Shown: one piece after another, positions 59,312 to 64,000 of the stretch
Layout: the number at the start of each line of letters is the position of its first letter
Numbering within the stretch: position 1 is the first letter of the stretch
Origin: Pseudooceanicola endophyticus
GTDB lineage: Bacteria > Pseudomonadota > Alphaproteobacteria > Rhodobacterales > Rhodobacteraceae
Length of the DNA: 64,000 nucleotides
Reading direction: 5' to 3'
NCBI RefSeq assembly: GCF_018760365.1
Contig: NZ_JAHIAB010000015.1
Coordinates: 62,001-126,000, forward strand
The notes under the pieces: generated by a model
What the model saw: the letters and a program-made list of their open reading frames with translations, nothing else
Told to the model about the DNA's origin: nothing
The model's database searches: none
Program-made: the position numbers and the translations under genes

Positions 59312-59330
59312 GGGGGGGGGTGATCCCCCC
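59312..59330. repeat. G9 tract with C6 partner
   Basis: Nine G in a row (59312-59320), then TGAT and six C (59325-59330). It is the longest homopolymer in the window and forms a 6-bp GGGGGG/CCCCCC stem. It sits in the gap between the CMD gene and gntP, 94 bases from the gntP start. Slippage-prone; no coding effect. Confidence 0.6.
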
Positions 59331-59385
59331 GGGCGCGCGGGCCCGGGGGCAGGAGCGATCCGGGGGCCGGGTGGCCCCGCCGGGA

Positions 59386-59721
59386 TCAGAACTCTTCGTA
59401 GGCCTTCATGACATCGATGCTCTGCGTATAGGCAGAGCCGATGCCGATCAGCATGGCGGTGCCGGCGGCCGCGGCCACCTCTTCGGCGGTCGCACCGGCC
59501 CTCTTGGCCTGGAATGTATGCGAGGCAATGCAGCCCTTGCAGTGCAGCGCCACCGAGACGGCGATCGCGATCAGCTCGCGCGTCTTGGGGTCCAGCGCCG
59601 CGTTGTGGTGAGCGGCTTCACGCACCGCGCCGAAGGCTTCCAGGATCTCCGGATTGGCCTTCTTGAGCAGGGCGGAATTCTTCTGGATGTCTTTCAGGGT
59701 ATCGGTCCAGGGGGTCGACAT
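59386..59721 (-). CDS. AhpD-like carboxymuconolactone decarboxylase family protein
   Basis: 111 residues, all-helical CMD fold. The redox motif HCKGCIASH gives CxxC with a histidine three residues on, as in AhpD, and AGATAEEVAAAAGTAMLIGIGSAY is the usual C-terminal helix. It probably acts as a thiol peroxidase or electron partner in peroxide defence. It is 23 bases after the rhodanese gene on the same strand, in keeping with a sulfur/redox operon. Confidence 0.9.
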   Translation of the reverse strand: MSTPWTDTLKDIQKNSALLKKANPEILEAFGAVREAAHHNAALDPKTRELIAIAVSVALHCKGCIASHTFQAKRAGATAEEVAAAAGTAMLIGIGSAYTQSIDVMKAYEEF

Positions 59722-59744
59722 GACGACTGTCTCCTAGGGTTGGA

Positions 59745-60578
59745 TCAGGTTTCGAGCGGGCGCGCGGGATCCGCGCTCCATTCGCTCCAGGAGCCCGGGT
59801 AGAGCCGCGCGCCGGGCAGGCCCGCGACCTCCAGGGCCAGAAGGTTGTGGCAGGCGCTGACGCCCGAGCCGCAGCTGGCGATCATGTCCGATGCGGGATG
59901 CGCGCCAAGCAGGGTGCTCCATTCCGCGCGCAGCGCCTCGGGGGCCTTGAACAGGCCGTCCGCCCCGGTGTTGAGCGTATAGGGCCGGTTCAGCGCGCCG
60001 GGGATATGGCCGCCACGGGGATCGGTGGTTTCGCCCTCGCCGCGGAAACGCGCCGCACCGCGGGCATCGACGGTCAGCACCGCCGGGTTGCCCAGGGAGG
60101 CCTCCACCTCGGCCAGATCGGCAAAGCGGCTGTTGTCGGGCAGCGCCGAAAGGGCGGTCGCCGGGAAGCTGGGCACCTCGGGGGTCAGGGCGTGGCCCTC
60201 TGCGGTCCAGGCTGCCAGCCCGCCATCCAGCACCGCCACGGCGGAATGACCGATCCAGCGCAGCATCCACCACATCCGGGCAGCGGCGACATTGCCGCCC
60301 CGGTCGTAGCAGACCACCTGGTCGCCCGCCTTTAGCCCCGCCTGCCCCAGCCAGGCCGCGAAGACCCGGGGATCGGGCAGCGGGTTGCGACCGTTCTGCC
60401 CGGTGCGTTCCCCCGACAGGACGGTTTCCATCTGGGCATGCAGCGCGCCGGGGATATGCCCCTCCTGATAGGCCGCGCGGCCCGCCTGCGGATCGCTCAT
60501 GGAATGCGAGCAGTCGAAGACGCGCCATTCGGGATGGCCGGCAAGTTCCTCGACCGAAACAAGGGTGGTGCGGCTCAT
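59745..60578 (-). CDS. Sulfurtransferase, tandem rhodanese (TST/SseA type)
   Basis: 277 residues in two rhodanese domains (about 5-125, the inactive one, and 150-275). The catalytic cysteine loop is ASCGSGVSACHNLLAL near residue 234 (CGSGVSA is the mercaptopyruvate-type loop, and CRKGVT is the thiosulfate type). The first domain has VVCYDRGGNVAAARMWWML. The enzyme moves sulfane sulfur from 3-mercaptopyruvate or thiosulfate to a thiol acceptor. It overlaps the upstream sulfurtransferase gene by 4 bases. Confidence 0.9.
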   Translation of the reverse strand: MSRTTLVSVEELAGHPEWRVFDCSHSMSDPQAGRAAYQEGHIPGALHAQMETVLSGERTGQNGRNPLPDPRVFAAWLGQAGLKAGDQVVCYDRGGNVAAARMWWMLRWIGHSAVAVLDGGLAAWTAEGHALTPEVPSFPATALSALPDNSRFADLAEVEASLGNPAVLTVDARGAARFRGEGETTDPRGGHIPGALNRPYTLNTGADGLFKAPEALRAEWSTLLGAHPASDMIASCGSGVSACHNLLALEVAGLPGARLYPGSWSEWSADPARPLET

Positions 60579-61441
60579 GCGGATTTGCCTTCCTCGGCGG
60601 CGGTGGCCACCGGCAGATCATGGTTGCGGCCCCATTCGTCCCAGCTGCCATCATAGACGCGCCAGTCGTCGCGCCCGATGCGGCTGAGGCCAAGCGCCAG
60701 GATGCAGGCGGTCAGCCCCGACCCGCAGGAGATCGTCACCGGCTGGTCGGGATCGACACCGGCGGCGCGGAACTTCTGCTCCAACACCGGGGCGGGCAGC
60801 ATCTGGCGGGTCTCCTTGTCCAGCAGCTCGGCCCAGTAGAGGTTGAGGCTGTTGGGGATGTGACCGGCGCGGGCGCCGGGGTAGCGGTCCGTTTCGGTGC
60901 CGGCCCAGCGGCCTGCGGTGCGCGCGTCCAGGATCTGGCCCTTGGCCTTCGAGGTCTCCAGCACCTGCGGCCAGAGCGCCAGAAGATCGCGGGTTTGCCC
61001 GGCGGTGAAGGTCGCGGGGGCACGGGTTTCGACACCCGAAGCCAGCGCACCACCAGCCAGTTTCCACGACACCAGCCCGCCATCAAGGACCGAGACATTG
61101 TCGTAGCCGTACTGCCGGAACAGCCACCACACCCGCGCGGCACTGTAGAGGCCGGGCGTGTCGTAGGCGACGACATGGCTGCCGGGCGTGATGCCCAGCT
61201 TGCCGACTTCCGCCTCGAATCGCGCGCGCGAGGGGATCTTGCGCGGGCGCGGGTTCTCGGGATCGGCGATCACGTCGAGGTCGAAGAACAGCGCGCCGGG
61301 GATATGGCCTTCGCCATATTCGGCACGGGCATCGCGCCCGGTGTCGGCCAGGTGCACGGTGGCATCCACCACGACGACATCGGCATCGTCCAGATGCGCC
61401 TTCAGCCAGTCGGCGCTGACCAGGGGGCCGGGATAGCTCAT
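60575..61441 (-). CDS. sseA: 3-Mercaptopyruvate sulfurtransferase
   Basis: 288 residues, tandem rhodanese domains. It begins SADWLKAHLDDADVVVVDATVHL and has VAYDTPGLYSAARVWWLFRQYGYDNVSVLDGG in the first domain. The active-site loop SCGSGLTACILALGL (near residue 243) is the CG[S/T]G[V/L]TA form of mercaptopyruvate sulfurtransferases. GWAGTETDRYPGARAGHIPNSLN precedes it. It generates a persulfide from 3-mercaptopyruvate, releasing pyruvate. The closest paralog is the next gene; together they form a divergent partner of the ArsR-rhodanese regulator beyond the dehydrogenase gene. Confidence 0.9.
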   Translation of the reverse strand: MSYPGPLVSADWLKAHLDDADVVVVDATVHLADTGRDARAEYGEGHIPGALFFDLDVIADPENPRPRKIPSRARFEAEVGKLGITPGSHVVAYDTPGLYSAARVWWLFRQYGYDNVSVLDGGLVSWKLAGGALASGVETRAPATFTAGQTRDLLALWPQVLETSKAKGQILDARTAGRWAGTETDRYPGARAGHIPNSLNLYWAELLDKETRQMLPAPVLEQKFRAAGVDPDQPVTISCGSGLTACILALGLSRIGRDDWRVYDGSWDEWGRNHDLPVATAAEEGKSA

Positions 61442-61456
61442 GGGATCACCTTTCGC

Positions 61457-62335
61457 TCAGCGCAGGGATTTGATGATGGCCGAGAAATCCTCGTCCCCAT
61501 GACCGTCGGCGACGAATTTCTCATAGATCTCGGTGACATGGGTACCGAGCGGCGTGTTGGCGGCAACCGATCCGGCGGCCTCCTGTGCCAGCAGAAGGTC
61601 CTTCAGCAGCATGGTCGCCGCCGCGCCGGGCTTGTAGTCGTTGTTGGAGGGCGCGGTCGGCACGATGCCCGGCACCGGGCAATAGCTGGTCAGCGCCCAG
61701 CACTGGCCGGTCGAGCCCGAGGCCACATCGAACATCGCCTGCGCCGAGAGGCCCAGCTTTTCCGCCAGCGCGAAGGCTTCGGACACGGCGACGATGTTCA
61801 CGCCCAGGATCATGTTGTTGCAGATCTTCGCCGCCTGGCCCGCGCCCGCGTCGCCGCAGCGCACGGTCTTCTGGCCAAGCGCCGCCAGCACCGGCGCGAT
61901 GCGTTCGGCGGCCTCATCGGCGCCGCCCAGCATGAAGGTCAGCTTGGCGGCCTGCGCCCCCGCAACCCCGCCCGAGACTGGCGCATCGACGCTTTGCAGG
62001 CCGGCTTCGGCGGCCATCGCGTGCAGGGCGCGCGCGGTCTCCACATCCACGGTCGAACTGTCGGCGATCAGCGCGCCGGGCTTCGCGGCGGGCAGCAGGG
62101 CCGCCCAGGCCTCGCGCACATAGGTGGCGTTGGGCAGCATGGTCAGGATGATGTCGGCGCGGGCCGCGGCTGCTGGACCGTCTGCCGTCACCTCGATGCC
62201 GTTTTCCCGCGCCCGGGCCTGGGCCGCCGGGACCGGATCGAAGCCCAGCACCTCGTAGCCCGCCTTGACGAGGTTCGCGGCCATCGCGCCCCCCATGTTG
62301 CCCAGACCGATCACGGCAATGGTCTTGTCAGACAT
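61457..62335 (-). CDS. mmsB: 3-Hydroxyisobutyrate dehydrogenase-like oxidoreductase
   Basis: 292 residues of the beta-hydroxyacid dehydrogenase family. It has the Rossmann motif VIGLGNMGGAMAANLVKAG, the substrate signature DAPVSGGVAGAQAAKLTFMLGG, the catalytic-lysine region GAGQAAKICNNMILG and a substrate-specific C-terminus DYKPGAAATMLLKDLLLAQ. MmsB oxidises 3-hydroxyisobutyrate in valine breakdown. The rest of that pathway is not here, so a related beta-hydroxyacid is possible. ATG 62335 is preceded by GGAGCTGAC. First of an operon that continues with sseA, and divergent from the ArsR-rhodanese gene. Confidence 0.88.
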   Translation of the reverse strand: MSDKTIAVIGLGNMGGAMAANLVKAGYEVLGFDPVPAAQARARENGIEVTADGPAAAARADIILTMLPNATYVREAWAALLPAAKPGALIADSSTVDVETARALHAMAAEAGLQSVDAPVSGGVAGAQAAKLTFMLGGADEAAERIAPVLAALGQKTVRCGDAGAGQAAKICNNMILGVNIVAVSEAFALAEKLGLSAQAMFDVASGSTGQCWALTSYCPVPGIVPTAPSNNDYKPGAAATMLLKDLLLAQEAAGSVAANTPLGTHVTEIYEKFVADGHGDEDFSAIIKSLR

Positions 62336-62448
62336 GTCAGCTCCAACTCTTCGGGCGGACCGGGTCCGCGCAGGATCGCAGGACGGAAAGACATCATCCA
62401 ACATTTTGTTTTATTGAAATAATTTGTCGGAAAATCGCCCCGCTTGTT

Positions 62449-62472
62449 ACGTTCAAGTGTTTCATTGAACGT
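62449..62472 (+). promoter_or_regulatory. Predicted operator of the ArsR-rhodanese regulator
   Basis: ACGTTCAA (62449-62456) and TTGAACGT (62465-62472) form a perfect 8-bp inverted repeat with an 8-base spacer, in the divergent gap 94 bases before TTG 62566 and 114 bases from mmsB. It has the TTC-N-GAA arrangement usual for ArsR-type operators such as those of BigR/SqrR. AT-rich TTTATTGAAATAATTTG (62411-62427) lies to its left, possibly the mmsB promoter. Confidence 0.55.
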
Positions 62473-62565
62473 GGCGGAGTGTCAATTCCGACCGGGGCCG
62501 GGGCGGCTGCATTGACGCAATTAGAAACGGTCTTCTATGATTGCGACCGACCGCAGGAGGATGTC

Positions 62566-63246
62566 TTGGAAACCACCAGTCCCCGGAAGATGATTTTCTC
62601 TCGCATGGCCGAGATGGCACGGGCGCTTGGCAATCCGCACCGGCTGGAACTGCTGAACCTGCTGTCGCAGGGCGAACGCAACGTCGATCGCCTTGCCGAG
62701 CTGACGGGGATGTCGGTGGCCAATACCTCCCAGCACCTGCAGGCGCTGCGGCGCAACGGGCTGGTCGACGTGCGCCGCGCCGGCAAGCACGCCTTCTACG
62801 GGCTCAGCAACGACCAGACGCTGGCGGCGCTTCAGGCGCTGACCGCCCTGACCGAGGCCAACAGCGCGGCGATGCAGCAGATCCTGTCGGACTATTTCTG
62901 GAATCTGGACGCGCTGGAGCCGGTCACCCGCGATGAGCTGGAGGCCCGGCTGGGCGAAGGCGTGGTGGTGCTGGATGCCCGCCCCGAGGACGAATATGCC
63001 CTGGGCCACCTGCCGGGCGCGATCTGCGTGCCCGACGGCACGGTCGAGACCCTGCTCAAGACCCTGCCCCGCGACCGGACCATCGTGGCCTACTGCCGGG
63101 GCAGCTACTGCATTTCCTCGTTCCGCCTGGTGGCGCGGCTGCGCGCGCTTGGCTACGACGTGCGCCGGCTTGAGGAAGGCTTTCCGGAATGGCGCGCCAA
63201 TGGCCGCCCCGTGGAAGAGGGCCGGCCCGACCTGCGCCGGGCCTGA
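62566..63246 (+). CDS. ArsR family regulator fused to a rhodanese domain
   Basis: 226 residues from TTG 62566. AGGAGG lies 5 bases before it, while the in-frame GTG at 62479 has no ribosome binding site. An ArsR winged helix (MARALGNPHRLELLNLLSQGERNVDRLAELTGMSVANTSQHLQAL split over residues 17-63) is joined to a rhodanese domain (about 125-215; VVVLDARPEDEYALGHLPGA and active-site loop AYCRGSYCISSF with two cysteines). Such fusions are thought to sense persulfide or sulfane sulfur. Divergent from mmsB-sseA-rhodanese, it is the likely regulator of them. Confidence 0.88.
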   Translation: METTSPRKMIFSRMAEMARALGNPHRLELLNLLSQGERNVDRLAELTGMSVANTSQHLQALRRNGLVDVRRAGKHAFYGLSNDQTLAALQALTALTEANSAAMQQILSDYFWNLDALEPVTRDELEARLGEGVVVLDARPEDEYALGHLPGAICVPDGTVETLLKTLPRDRTIVAYCRGSYCISSFRLVARLRALGYDVRRLEEGFPEWRANGRPVEEGRPDLRRA

Positions 63247-63308
63247 GCCTGCCTGAGCCTGAAGGCCCGGCGCGCTAGGGACGCCGCGCCGGAACGCTTT
63301 CAGGGGCC

Positions 63309-64000
63309 TCAGCGGGCCCATTCGCCCTTGCGGAACACCGGCACCCGGGTGCCGTCGGCACGGATCCCGTCGATATCGGTGTCCGGCCCGCCGATCATCC
63401 AGTCGACATGGATCATCGAGCTGTTGCCGCCCTGCGCCGCGATCTGCTCGGCGCTCAGCGAGGCCCCGTCGAGGAAGCATTTCGAATAGCACTGGCCCAT
63501 GGCGATGTGGCAGGCGGCGTTCTCGTCGAAGAGGGTGTTGTAGAACAGCATCCCCGTCTGCGAGATCGGAGAGCTGTAGGGCACCAGCGCGACCTCGCCC
63601 AGATGGCGGGCCCCCTCGTCGCTGTCGAGCATCCGGTTCAGCACCGTCTCGCCCTTGGCCGAACGCGCCTCGACGGCGCGGCCGTTCTCAAAGCGCATCT
63701 GGATCTCCTCGATCAGATTGCCGTTGTAGGACAGCGGCTTGGTCGCGCGCACCGTGCCGTTGACCCGGTGGGCGTGGGGCGTGGTGAAGACCTCTTCGGT
63801 GGGGATGTTCGGGTTGCAGACTACGCCGTTCTGCGCGGTCGAGGCCCCGCCGTGCCATTCGTGGCCCTCGGCCAGCCCGACGGTCAGGTCGGTGCCGGGG
63901 CCGGTGAAATGCAGCGCCTCGAAGCGTTCCTCGTTCAGCCAGGCAGAGCGGGTGCGCAGCGCGGCGTTATGCGCAGCCCAGGCGGCGACCGGATCGTCGT
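63309..64000 (-). CDS. Aminopeptidase, M29 family (AmpS/PepS-like), N-terminus cut by window edge
   Basis: The reading frame is open to the right edge: 230 visible codons from DDPVAAWAAHNAALR at the edge to KGEWAR at the stop 63309. M29 markers are DLTVGLAEGHEWHGG, NIPTEEVFTTPHAHRVNG (PTEE plus H, the cocatalytic metal ligands), GARHLGEVALVPYSSPIS and the metal-binding LFYNTLFDENAACHIAMG. These enzymes remove N-terminal amino acids with two metal ions. About 180 N-terminal residues lie outside the window. The visible half is intact. Confidence 0.92.
   Translation of the reverse strand, partial: DDPVAAWAAHNAALRTRSAWLNEERFEALHFTGPGTDLTVGLAEGHEWHGGASTAQNGVVCNPNIPTEEVFTTPHAHRVNGTVRATKPLSYNGNLIEEIQMRFENGRAVEARSAKGETVLNRMLDSDEGARHLGEVALVPYSSPISQTGMLFYNTLFDENAACHIAMGQCYSKCFLDGASLSAEQIAAQGGNSSMIHVDWMIGGPDTDIDGIRADGTRVPVFRKGEWAR

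Overview
This window is a typical chromosomal stretch of a high-GC alphaproteobacterium of the family Rhodobacteraceae (Paracoccus/Rhodobacter/Rhodovulum-like). The family call rests on gene content: a TrcR (DUF1013) protein, pheS-yrhK-pheT, Mcl1 L-malyl-CoA lyase, a DgcN/DgcA D-glutamate module, heterotetrameric sarcosine oxidase with a GlxA/AraC-type regulator, an iron-sulfur photolyase/cryptochrome, and an RNA of the CcsR/cuckoo type. Genus is not resolved. I see no insertion sequence, prophage, CRISPR array or integrase. Coding density is about 92%, and the only gene-free stretch over 300 bases is 48573-48926.

Layout. 1-15.6 kb is housekeeping: TrcR (cut by the left edge), secreted RNase T2, a quinone oxidoreductase, COQ9, rpsU, an Lrp regulator, mscL, a GST, then the minus-strand series rpmI-rplT // pheS-yrhK-pheT, pyk, and a plus-strand run ending in nhaA. 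15.6-24.4 kb is metabolic: D-amino-acid transaminase, dgcA and dgcN (D-glutamate breakdown), mcl1, an Lrp/LysE export pair, accA, ridA and tRNA-Arg(CCU). 24.5-29.3 kb holds a methyl-accepting chemotaxis protein, a LacI-type regulator with an apparent autogenous operator, and a YcaQ-type glycosylase.

29.3-37 kb has a form II CO-dehydrogenase-like molybdenum hydroxylase operon (coxS-coxL-coxM), divergent from a LuxR-type response regulator, a FIST-domain sensor and a PAS histidine kinase. The last three look like one signalling circuit, similar in composition to NosP/NahK/ErbR of pseudomonads. 37-46 kb is a surface-glycan and secretion island: four glycosyltransferases, a PAPS-dependent sulfotransferase and a large RTX subtilase for type I secretion, followed by a CheB-CheR-PAS fusion. 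48.9-57.7 kb has a TRIC-type channel, the soxBDAG sarcosine oxidase operon, its probable GlxA-type regulator, a small RNA with two CCUCCUCCC-loop hairpins plus a UUCG terminator, and an FeS photolyase/cryptochrome. 57.8-64 kb has a GntP permease, a peroxiredoxin-like CMD protein, two rhodanese-type sulfurtransferases and a 3-hydroxyisobutyrate dehydrogenase, divergent from an ArsR-rhodanese fusion regulator, and ends in an M29 aminopeptidase cut by the right edge.

How it fits together. Several units concern one-carbon, reduced-nitrogen and reduced-sulfur compounds: sarcosine oxidation releases formaldehyde/methylene-THF and glycine, Mcl1 handles glyoxylate and C2 units, DAT-DgcN-DgcA feeds D-amino acids into L-glutamate, and the rhodanese/ArsR group suggests persulfide control. 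The most interesting non-coding feature is the orphan cuckoo-type RNA at 55915-56045, which lacks the usual DUF1127 partner gene. Its loop motif is perfectly complementary over 10 nt to a hairpin loop in the 3' region of mcl1. A dispersed intergenic element also occurs four times, each time directly after a stop codon and in the orientation of that gene.
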